Source: Phycisphaerae bacterium
GTDB taxonomy: Bacteria; Planctomycetota; Phycisphaerae; SM23-33
Length of the DNA stretch: 64,000 nt
Reading direction: 5' to 3'
Assembly: GCA_011050235.1 (NCBI GenBank)
Contig: DRGC01000049.1
Span: 1-64,000 of the forward strand
Shown here: piece after piece, positions 25,431 to 33,586 of the stretch
How the letters are laid out: each line of letters starts with the position of its first letter
Position numbering within the stretch: position 1 is the stretch's first letter
Translations under genes and position numbers: made by a program
The notes under the pieces: model-generated
Seen by the model: the letters and a program-made list of their open reading frames with translations, nothing else
Database searches by the model: none
Told to the model about the DNA's origin: nothing

Positions 25431-28400
25431 ATGCGACTTCCGGCGATGTCACAAAGGATGGCTCGGCGGATCAGGCGATACGGCGCCGCGTTGGTAGCCT
25501 TGTCTGTGGGGATCGCGCTGTCTTTCGCGCTGCTGGGCTATTTGCGGTGGCAGGAACGGGACACACTGCAAGGGCACTTCAATGTCGCGGCCTCTGAGCG
25601 CGTCGATACAATCCGGATGGAAATTGACCGGCACGCACTCATCCTGCACTCCCTTGCCACCTTCCTGGATGGTCGCGATCGAATGAGCGTAGAAGAGTTC
25701 AACAGGTCCGCCACCCATCTGCTTTCGGAGTGCCGATGTCTCCAGGCGTTCGAATGGGCCCCCCGCGTGACGGACCGCCAACGGGAGACATTTGAGACCT
25801 CATGCAACTATGAAGGTTGCCGCCGATGTGAGATTGTCGAACGAAATGGTCACGGCCAAATGGTTCGGGCGGCGCGGCGAGATGAGTACTTTCCCGTGAC
25901 ACATATTGTACCGGACGAGGGGCACGCAAGAGCGAGAAAGTTCGACCTTGCCTCGACGGAGGTCCGGCGTAAAGCGCTCGATCGCGCCCGTGATCTCGGC
26001 GACGCGGCGATGACCGGGCAAATCACCCTCGCACAGGGGGATGGCGATCAGGTGGGGTGTCTGCTGGTGTTCCCGGTCTATCGGAAAGATATGCTGACCG
26101 TCTCGATCCCACAGCGTCGCGAGGCATTGGCGGGCTTTGTGGTGGGGGCGTTTCAATTCAATGACGTGGTCGACTGTGCGTTGAAGCGGCTCCGGCCGTT
26201 TGGGATCGATATCCATCTCTACGATCGGTCGGCGCCGGTCGGGAAGCAACACCTCTATGGTCATCTTTCGCGGACACACCCTTCTGCCGGCCCGCGGTCA
26301 CCGCCCCAAAGAGACGATGCAACTGAAATGATGGCTTACGCCGAGCTGTACGATGTCGGCGGCAGAACGTGGGAGATTGTCTGCACCGCATCGCCGGGCC
26401 TGATCGCAGCCAACACGACGTGGCTTCCCTTTGGCGGGCTGGCGGCGGGCCTGGTGTGCACGGGGTTGCTGACGGTCTATCTGGGTAGCCTGACTCGACA
26501 GTCCACCCGCAGAGGCCGTCTGCTGGCAAGGGTGTCCAGGACAAACAAGCGGCTGGAGAAGGAAGTGGCCGAGCGAAGGGAGACGGAGAATCGCATCAGA
26601 AGCATCGCCAGGTTTCCCTCGGAGAACCCCGATCCCGTGCTGCGAGTGTCGCGGAGCGGAGAGATATTGTACGCCAATGACGCCGGTGGACGGGTCCTCC
26701 AGACGCTGAGCGCCGACGTCGGCCAACATGTGGGGCAAGCGTGGCTGGACAGGCTCTTCGACGCCCAGCAGTCCACTGCGAGAAAAGAGATCGACCTTGA
26801 ACAAGACGGCCAACGTTTCGTATTATCCATCACGCCGGTCGAGGGCGAAGACTACGCCAACATCTACGCCCGGGACGTCACGGAGAAAAAACAGGCCGAG
26901 GAAGAGCTTCGCAATCGCGCCCACATCAACCAGATGCTGCTGGACAGCCTGCCCTGCGTGGCGCTGCTGTTGCGGCCGATAACGCGGGAGATCGTCGCCT
27001 GTAGTCAGGCCGCCCTCGACGCCGGCGCCGAGGTCGGCAAGACGTGCTGGGCTACCTGGCGGAAGCTCGAACAGCCGTGTCCGTGGTGTCTGGCGCCAGA
27101 TTTATGGGCCACGGGTGATCCCCAACACAGAGAACTTGAGGCCTCGGACGTCGTTTGGGACGCCCACTGGGTCCCGGTCTCCGAGGAGCTTTACCTCTAC
27201 TATGCCTTCGACATCACCGAGCGAAGGCAGATGGAACGCCATGTCCGTCAGTCCGGGAAGATGGAGGCCGTCGGCAAACTGGCCGGGGGAATCGCTCACG
27301 ATTACCGTAACCAGTTGGCCGTCATCCAGGGATTCGGGGAAATGCTCGATCGCCGGTCGCTCGTCAACGAGGAGGGCCGCGACAAGCTGCAGGAAATTCT
27401 CGGCGCCGCCGAAAGGTCGACGAAGCTGGTCGCCCAGTTGCTGACCTTCAGCCGCGAAAGCTCCCTGAACCCGCGCGTCGTCCGCCTGAAGAACGTCGTC
27501 TCTGAGCTAAACCAGATCCTGCCGTCGATATTGGGCGAACACATTCGTGTGTCGACCACCTCAGGCGATGCCCCTGCCGCTCGTGTCGATCCAATCGCCC
27601 TGGAACAGGCGATGATGAATCTGGTCATCAACGCCCGCGATGCCATGCCCTTCGGCGGCGACCTGACGATCGCCACAGACTGCGCAGAGGTAGATGCTCA
27701 GATCGCCGCGCGGTATGAGGGCATCTCTGCCGGGCGGCACGCCATGCTGACCATCAGCGACACCGGCGTGGGAATGGACGAGACGACCCGCTCGCACGTG
27801 TTCGATCCATACTTCACCACCAAGGGGCCTGGCGAAGGCACGGGGTTGGGACTGGCGATGGTGTATGGCTTCGTCACACAAAGCGGCGGATTCATCGACT
27901 GCCAAAGCCGGCCCGGCGAAGGAAGCGTCTTCCGCCTGTACTTCCCAGCCGCCGCGGAGGCCGTCGACGCCCCCCCAGCCGCCAAGACAATTGGAACTGT
28001 CCTGGGCGGCTCGGAAACAATCCTGGTGGTCGAGGACGACGAGCCTGTTCGGCAGGTCCTCGTGGAATCGCTGCGCGAAGCCGGCTACCGCGTCCTCGAA
28101 ACTGCCAACGCCGCCGAGGCCCTGCCCCTCGGCGAGTACTATGAAGGCCGGATCGACATGCTCGTCACCGACGTCATCATGCCCGGCAAGGACGGTGTCG
28201 CCCTGGCCGATCGCGTTCGCAGGATCAGGCCGAAGATCGCCGTTCTGTACGTGACCGGCTATGGCGGCAAGGAACTCGCCCGCCACGGCCTGCCGGATAA
28301 GGACACCCACCTGCTCATCAAGCCGTTCCGCCACGAAGAACTGTTGATCCGGGTCCGCCAGGCCCTGGAGGCACCGCAGTATCAGTCCGTCGACCCCAAT

Positions 28401-28448
28401 CCGGAGTCCCGGGTGAGTACGAAATATGACGCTGATGGGGGTGGTTAA
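25431..28448 (+). CDS. CHASE-PAS hybrid sensor histidine kinase
   Basis: A 1005-residue membrane sensor. Domains in order: TM helix (about 17-38), periplasmic CHASE domain (about 75-300), TM helix (about 322-347), PAS with the ARFPSENPDPVLR signature (about 385-485), a second PAS with paired cysteines (GKTCW... PCPWC, about 500-600), HisKA with the phospho-accepting His in GGIAHDYRNQL (about 622), HATPase (NLVINARDAM, DTGVGM, GTGLGLAM) and a C-terminal receiver with Asp in LVTDVIMPG (about 914). The usual HDFNN after the His reads HDYRN. CHASE domains sense small extracellular ligands; the ligand is unknown. aggaag precedes the ATG. First of five co-directional signalling genes. Confidence 0.92.
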   Translation: MRLPAMSQRMARRIRRYGAALVALSVGIALSFALLGYLRWQERDTLQGHFNVAASERVDTIRMEIDRHALILHSLATFLDGRDRMSVEEFNRSATHLLSECRCLQAFEWAPRVTDRQRETFETSCNYEGCRRCEIVERNGHGQMVRAARRDEYFPVTHIVPDEGHARARKFDLASTEVRRKALDRARDLGDAAMTGQITLAQGDGDQVGCLLVFPVYRKDMLTVSIPQRREALAGFVVGAFQFNDVVDCALKRLRPFGIDIHLYDRSAPVGKQHLYGHLSRTHPSAGPRSPPQRDDATEMMAYAELYDVGGRTWEIVCTASPGLIAANTTWLPFGGLAAGLVCTGLLTVYLGSLTRQSTRRGRLLARVSRTNKRLEKEVAERRETENRIRSIARFPSENPDPVLRVSRSGEILYANDAGGRVLQTLSADVGQHVGQAWLDRLFDAQQSTARKEIDLEQDGQRFVLSITPVEGEDYANIYARDVTEKKQAEEELRNRAHINQMLLDSLPCVALLLRPITREIVACSQAALDAGAEVGKTCWATWRKLEQPCPWCLAPDLWATGDPQHRELEASDVVWDAHWVPVSEELYLYYAFDITERRQMERHVRQSGKMEAVGKLAGGIAHDYRNQLAVIQGFGEMLDRRSLVNEEGRDKLQEILGAAERSTKLVAQLLTFSRESSLNPRVVRLKNVVSELNQILPSILGEHIRVSTTSGDAPAARVDPIALEQAMMNLVINARDAMPFGGDLTIATDCAEVDAQIAARYEGISAGRHAMLTISDTGVGMDETTRSHVFDPYFTTKGPGEGTGLGLAMVYGFVTQSGGFIDCQSRPGEGSVFRLYFPAAAEAVDAPPAAKTIGTVLGGSETILVVEDDEPVRQVLVESLREAGYRVLETANAAEALPLGEYYEGRIDMLVTDVIMPGKDGVALADRVRRIRPKIAVLYVTGYGGKELARHGLPDKDTHLLIKPFRHEELLIRVRQALEAPQYQSVDPNPESRVSTKYDADGGG

Positions 28449-28852
28449 CTCCGGGGACGTGAACGGCCCCGCCACGTGACGCACCGGGGTGGCTAGCACC
28501 TGCCAAAGCCGATGACCACGACATCGGGCCGATCAAGGGGCCTGCCGGTAAAAGAGTTAATTTCCGCAAAATTGGATCGCCCATAAACATGCCGGCAGTT
28601 TCGTCCGAAATAGATCAAGGAGGCCGTTCGTCCCGCGAGAACCAAGACTTGGCGTAATGACCAACGATTGATGACGTGAGGGTAACCGTTTTTCAGGACT
28701 GTACTTGAAAGACGAGGAATACTACTGATGTTCTTGGGTCCGCCTCGGCCTCACTGAGACCATGCGGCACAGGCCGACGGAGACCTGCCGGAGGCGACGA
28801 TTAGCCACGTTGAGCCGTATGCTCTGGCGCTGGGACATTGGAAGGGAAAAAT
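28449..28852. other. Gap between the CHASE kinase and GGDEF-HD-GYP genes
   Basis: A 404-bp gap. I looked for a c-di-GMP riboswitch (GEMM-I or II) because of the downstream gene and saw no match to its conserved core. Some short G+C hairpins occur around 28485-28500. The region probably carries a separate promoter for the next gene. Confidence 0.4.
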
Positions 28853-31800
28853 ATGCGAATGGGCGGCAAGACGTCACCGGAGGGCTGGCGCTTCCTGTGG
28901 GGCTCGAAGCGTCGACGGATTTCTTCCATCCCGGGGCAGGCCAACTACGTTCGAATGCGCGTGCTGCTGCCCTTGATGTGCGCGATCGCTGGGCTGATCG
29001 TCGCCTTTGCCGTCGCTCTCTACATCATGAAAAGGATCGAAATCCGCAAGGATTGCGAACAGGTGTTTTCCTCCATCCCCGGGGCGTTGGGAGCAGAACT
29101 CGACCGGGACACCAGGATGATGACAGACATCCTCGACATGGTCGCCAGGGACAAGGGGTTCCGCTCAGCGTTTCTGGCCGGCGACAGGGCGTCACTCCTG
29201 GAGCAGGCCTCACCGATGTTTGAGAGCCTTCGTAAACAACACCGGATTACGCATTTCTATTTTCTTCGGCCCGACCGCGTCTGTTTCCTGCGCGTGCACC
29301 AACCGGATCGGCACGGCGACACGATCGACAGGCTGACGGCCATCGAGGCCCAAGAGACTGGGAGGTCGTCGTATGGACTGGAGCTGGGTTCGTTGGGCAC
29401 GATCGCGCTGCGAATGGTTCGCCCTTGGTACCACGATGGGACTCTCATCGGGTACATCGAGCTGGGTGAAGAAATCGAACACATCACCGAGCACCTGTGC
29501 GATCTGTTTGGGATTGAGGTCTACGTTGCCATCCACAAGGATCTTCTCGACCGCACGGACTGGTCGATCGGGATGCTTATGCTTGGCAGGGAGACCGACT
29601 GGGACCAATTTCCTTCTTCCGTGATCACGAGCCAGACCCTCCCGGAAATACCGGAAGGGCTGGCGAACTACATCAGCAAGGACCATCACGATGATTCCAT
29701 GACCAGCGATGTGGAAGTGTCTCTGGCTGGGCAGACCTACCGCGTTGGCTTTTGGGAACTGAAAGATGTCGCAAGTAGAGAAATCGGCGACCTGATCATC
29801 CTGCGCGATGTGACGTATACGCACGCGACGTTCAGCAGAACGATGTTGGTTGTTGCCCTGATCAGCCTTTGCGTGGGGGGTACGCTGTTCGCGCTCTTTT
29901 CGATCTTCCTTCGACGGGTCGATCATTCTCTTGTCGCCAAGACATCCGAACTCCGAACGGAAATCGACCGGCGAAAGCAAGCCGAGGCCGACGTTCACAG
30001 GTCGAGAGACTTCCTGCGCACCATCATCGATGCAACGCCCGACGCCATGCTTGTCATCGACAGAGACCACCGGGTCGTCCTGGCCAACCAGGCCGCGCAC
30101 GATTTGATTGGCGGGCGAGACCCCGTCGTCGAAGGCATGACCTGCCATCAGGTCTTTCACGGCCGCGACCTCCCCTGCCTCGGCCAGGACGAGCCATGTC
30201 CCTTGGAGCAGGTCGTGGCGACCAAGGCGCCGGTGACTGTTGTCCACACCCACTGCGACGCAAGCGGCAACGAACGCGACGTCGAAATCACCGCCGCACC
30301 GATCTTCGATGAAACCGGGGACGTCATCCAGATGATCGAGGCCTGTCGAGACATCACCGACCGCCTCCGGGCCGAGGAGCAAATCAGGGACTTGGCCAGG
30401 TTCCCCGACGAAGATCCCAATCCGGTCCTTCGCATTGCCTCCGGGGGCGGGGTCCTCTATGCCAATAAGGCGGGTGTGACGCTCCTGGATGCGTGGGGGT
30501 GCGGCCCGGACACGCTTGTCACGGATCGCTGGCGCGAACTGGTCCTGGATGCGCTGGCGTCCGAGCAAAGCCAACAGGTGGAAGTTGTCTGCCGCGAGCA
30601 GATGTTCTCCCTCGTCCTTGCGCCGGTGGTCGACAGCAACTACGTCAACGTTTACGCCTATGACATCACCCAGCGAAAACGAGCTGAAAACGAGGGCGCA
30701 AAGCTCGTCTGGAAACTGGGGGAACGCCTCAAGGAACTCCAATGCCTCTATGGCCTGAGCAGCCTGGTCAGAAACTCCGAGACCTGGGAAGAGGCCCTGT
30801 GGGAACTGGTCTATCTGATTCCGCCGGCGTGGCAGTACCCCGACATTACGTGTTGCCGCATCCGTCTTGAAGGCCGGGAGTATGTCTCCGAGCCGTTTAT
30901 GAGCACCTCCTGGCGCCAATCGAGCGATCTTGTCGTCAACGGCAGGCCCGTCGGGACGATCGAGGTGTTCTACACGCAGCAGCGCCCCGAAGCGGACGAG
31001 GGGCCGTTCCTCATGGAGGAACGTCGCCTGATCGACACCCTGGCGGCCAATCTCAGCCAGGCGGCTCAGCGCAGAGAAGCTGAAAAGGCCGTCGCGGACC
31101 TGGCCCGTTTCCCCGACGAGGACCCCAGCCCGGTCCTTCGGATCGCCGCCGATGGGGCCGTCCTTTATGGCAATGACGCCAGCGGGCCTTTGCAGGAAGC
31201 GTGGGGCTGTGGTCCGGAGGCGCCTGTGACGGGGCAATGGCATCGCCTGGTTCGCAACGCCCTGGAGTCGAACCAAAGTCAGTCGGCGGAAGCGCAATGC
31301 GAAGGAAGTACCTACCATCTTGTCTTCGCGCCCATCGCCGAAAGCGATTACGTCAACGTCTATGCCCACGACATCACCGAACGCAAGAACGCCGAGCAAG
31401 ACCTGCAGGACGTGAACGCGCAGCTTGAGGGTCTTGTGATGACGGATCCGCTGACGGGGCTTCGCGATCGCCGCTATTTCGGCGAGATGATCGAACATGA
31501 ACTGGGGGAAATGCAGCGATACGGAGGGGAACTTGCCCTGATGATGCTTGATGTCGATCATTTCAAAGCCGTCAACGACACCTACGGGCATCAATTTGGC
31601 GACAAGGTGCTGATCGAGGTGGCCAAGTTGCTGTTCGCCGAGGCGCGCCGTGCCGATTTCGTCGCGCGTTGGGGTGGGGACGAGTTCGTTGTCCTCATGC
31701 CCCATACCCCCCTGGAGGCCGCTGCCGCCGCTGCCGATCGAATCCGTGAAAAAGTCTCCGCCACGACGATCTCTGACGGCAAGCAGGCCGCCCGCATCAC

Positions 31801-32701
31801 CGTCAGCGCCGGCATCGGCGTGATCGATGCCACCGAAGGCAAGAACGCCTCGGGCTTGTTGCGACTGTCCGACGACGCGCTCTACGCGGCGAAGCACTCG
31901 GGGAGGAACTGTACGCGAACGTGGAAGGACATCCAACAGGGCGCCCCCCCGACCGATGACAACGCCCCGGACGCCGGCCGCGTGGAAGAACTGCAATTGC
32001 AGATGGCCGAGCTAAAACACCGCGCGAGGGAAGTGTCCGTCCAGGGCATTTGGACCCTGATTCAGGCCCTCGAGGCCCGCGATCCCTTCACACGAGGTCA
32101 TGCCGAGAATGTCACGCGCTACGCCGTCGGCATCGCCGAAACGATGGGCCTCGAGCCGGCGAATATCGAGGTCCTTCGTTGGGCATCCATGGTCCACGAC
32201 ATCGGCAAGATCGGCGTGCCCGACGATATCCTGAAAAAGAAGACACCGTTTACCGAATGGGAACGGGGCCAGATGCAATCGCACGTCCTCACGGGCGTCC
32301 GCATTCTCCAGGAGATGCGGCTTCTCGAGTCGGAAATCCCACTTGTGCGATGCCACCACGAGCGCTGGGACGGAAAAGGATACCCCCAGGGCCTCGCGGG
32401 CTCGGCCATCCCGATCAGTTCGAGGATTATGGCCGTCGCCGACACACTGGATGCGATCACGTCGGAACGTGTCTACCGCAAGGGCCGCGATCTGTCGACG
32501 GCGCTGCAGATCATCGCGGATGAATCGGGCAAGAAGTTCGACCCGCTGGTGGTGGATGCGCTCATTCGCTGGGTCACGGCCGTCAGGGTCGGCCGCCAGT
32601 GTGAGGGCGCCTTGACCGCCAAAGAGCTTCTCGAGACAAAAATGGATGCGGCGGAACTGAGTGCAGACCCGGTGACGGACCAGCCTGATGTCGCCGCCTG
32701 A
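28853..32701 (+). CDS. Membrane sensor with PAS, GAF, GGDEF and HD-GYP domains
   Basis: A 1282-residue protein that could both make and break c-di-GMP. N-terminal TM (about 37-60), a periplasmic sensor region (about 61-325), second TM (about 327-350), PAS with cysteines (TCHQVFHGRDLPC...EPCPLE, about 385-505), PAS with ARFPDEDPNPVLR, a GAF-like region (about 620-740), another ARFPDEDPSPVLR PAS, GGDEF (RWGGDEF about residue 940 with inhibitory RRAD site) and HD-GYP (MVHDIGKIG about 1115, HHERWDGKGYP about 1165). Both catalytic motifs look intact. The start is the ATG after gaaggg; a TTG five codons earlier is less likely. The membrane PAS protein follows 15 bp later. Confidence 0.92.
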   Translation: MRMGGKTSPEGWRFLWGSKRRRISSIPGQANYVRMRVLLPLMCAIAGLIVAFAVALYIMKRIEIRKDCEQVFSSIPGALGAELDRDTRMMTDILDMVARDKGFRSAFLAGDRASLLEQASPMFESLRKQHRITHFYFLRPDRVCFLRVHQPDRHGDTIDRLTAIEAQETGRSSYGLELGSLGTIALRMVRPWYHDGTLIGYIELGEEIEHITEHLCDLFGIEVYVAIHKDLLDRTDWSIGMLMLGRETDWDQFPSSVITSQTLPEIPEGLANYISKDHHDDSMTSDVEVSLAGQTYRVGFWELKDVASREIGDLIILRDVTYTHATFSRTMLVVALISLCVGGTLFALFSIFLRRVDHSLVAKTSELRTEIDRRKQAEADVHRSRDFLRTIIDATPDAMLVIDRDHRVVLANQAAHDLIGGRDPVVEGMTCHQVFHGRDLPCLGQDEPCPLEQVVATKAPVTVVHTHCDASGNERDVEITAAPIFDETGDVIQMIEACRDITDRLRAEEQIRDLARFPDEDPNPVLRIASGGGVLYANKAGVTLLDAWGCGPDTLVTDRWRELVLDALASEQSQQVEVVCREQMFSLVLAPVVDSNYVNVYAYDITQRKRAENEGAKLVWKLGERLKELQCLYGLSSLVRNSETWEEALWELVYLIPPAWQYPDITCCRIRLEGREYVSEPFMSTSWRQSSDLVVNGRPVGTIEVFYTQQRPEADEGPFLMEERRLIDTLAANLSQAAQRREAEKAVADLARFPDEDPSPVLRIAADGAVLYGNDASGPLQEAWGCGPEAPVTGQWHRLVRNALESNQSQSAEAQCEGSTYHLVFAPIAESDYVNVYAHDITERKNAEQDLQDVNAQLEGLVMTDPLTGLRDRRYFGEMIEHELGEMQRYGGELALMMLDVDHFKAVNDTYGHQFGDKVLIEVAKLLFAEARRADFVARWGGDEFVVLMPHTPLEAAAAAADRIREKVSATTISDGKQAARITVSAGIGVIDATEGKNASGLLRLSDDALYAAKHSGRNCTRTWKDIQQGAPPTDDNAPDAGRVEELQLQMAELKHRAREVSVQGIWTLIQALEARDPFTRGHAENVTRYAVGIAETMGLEPANIEVLRWASMVHDIGKIGVPDDILKKKTPFTEWERGQMQSHVLTGVRILQEMRLLESEIPLVRCHHERWDGKGYPQGLAGSAIPISSRIMAVADTLDAITSERVYRKGRDLSTALQIIADESGKKFDPLVVDALIRWVTAVRVGRQCEGALTAKELLETKMDAAELSADPVTDQPDVAA

Positions 32702-32716
32702 CATGGAGACAGACAC

Positions 32717-33541
32717 ATGAAACCATTGCTTCCCATAACTCATGTGCCTTTAATACGATCGAGTAAGCACGCGTTCGTTTACATTGTGCTGACGCTTGTC
32801 GTTTGCGAGGCCGCCATCATGGGGGCGCTTCATCTATTTGACCTTCGAGGCCCCTGGGTTATCGTCCTGGACCCCATTCTGCTGGCCTTGATGAGCACGC
32901 CTCTGCTGTACCAGCTCCTGGTTGTTCCTCTGGCCGAACATCTCCGAGATCAGCGGCGAGCCACAGCCCGAATCCAGCGCCAACAGAAGATGCTCGAAGC
33001 CATCTTCCGGGCCGCGCCGTTCGGACTGCTGCTGCTCGACAAGGATCTGACCATCACACGAGTCAACGACGTCGCCGCAAAGCTGGCTGACAAGACCCCA
33101 TCGGAAATGACTACTGTCCAGCCTGGCGAGGGATTCAACTGCATCCATGCACACGACGATCAGCAGGGCTGCGGCCACGGGGAGATGTGCCAAGTGTGTC
33201 CGATTCGCAACGCCCTGCAGAGCGTCCTGGAGGCAGGACAGTCGGTCCGCGAGCTTGAGGTCCGACCGACCCTCCAGCTCGGCCGATCTCGGATCAATCC
33301 GTGGCTCGAGATCACCGCGGTCCCCATGCCGATTGACGGAGACACCCACGTGCTGGCGACGATCATCAACATTGCCGAGCGCAAAGAGTGCGAAGAACGC
33401 GTAGCCCAAACGCACCGCGAGCAGGAGCGGATCAACCGGCTGATGATCGGGCGCGAACAGCGGGTCCTCGAACTGAAGAAGCAGGTCAACGGCCTGCTGG
33501 CCAACATGGGCAAGAACGAGGCGTATGAAACAACCGCGTAG
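32717..33541 (+). CDS. Membrane PAS protein without an output domain
   Basis: A 274-residue protein with two membrane helices (about 18-38 and 45-70), one PAS domain (about 92-225) and a C-terminal coiled coil (about 230-265). The PAS contains a cysteine cluster, FNCIHAH then GCGHGEMCQVCPIRNAL, that resembles the cysteine-bearing PAS domains in both neighbouring kinases. There is no kinase, cyclase, phosphodiesterase or DNA-binding domain, so it must signal through a partner, perhaps by the coiled coil. GGAG precedes the ATG. It lies 15 bp after the GGDEF-HD-GYP gene and 45 bp before the haem-sensor kinase. Confidence 0.85.
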   Translation: MKPLLPITHVPLIRSSKHAFVYIVLTLVVCEAAIMGALHLFDLRGPWVIVLDPILLALMSTPLLYQLLVVPLAEHLRDQRRATARIQRQQKMLEAIFRAAPFGLLLLDKDLTITRVNDVAAKLADKTPSEMTTVQPGEGFNCIHAHDDQQGCGHGEMCQVCPIRNALQSVLEAGQSVRELEVRPTLQLGRSRINPWLEITAVPMPIDGDTHVLATIINIAERKECEERVAQTHREQERINRLMIGREQRVLELKKQVNGLLANMGKNEAYETTA

Positions 33542-33586
33542 AATCCTGGGCTGTATCGCGCGGAGTCGCTTTCGAGGGAAGATGCC

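Noticed and set aside
28449-28852. Possible c-di-GMP riboswitch
   Set aside because: I searched by eye for the conserved GEMM core and tetraloop receptor and found no match; a covariance-model search would be decisive.
29210-31996. 928-codon minus-strand ORF
   Set aside because: Lies within the GGDEF-HD-GYP gene, whose motifs are in the plus frame; long antisense frames are expected at this GC content.
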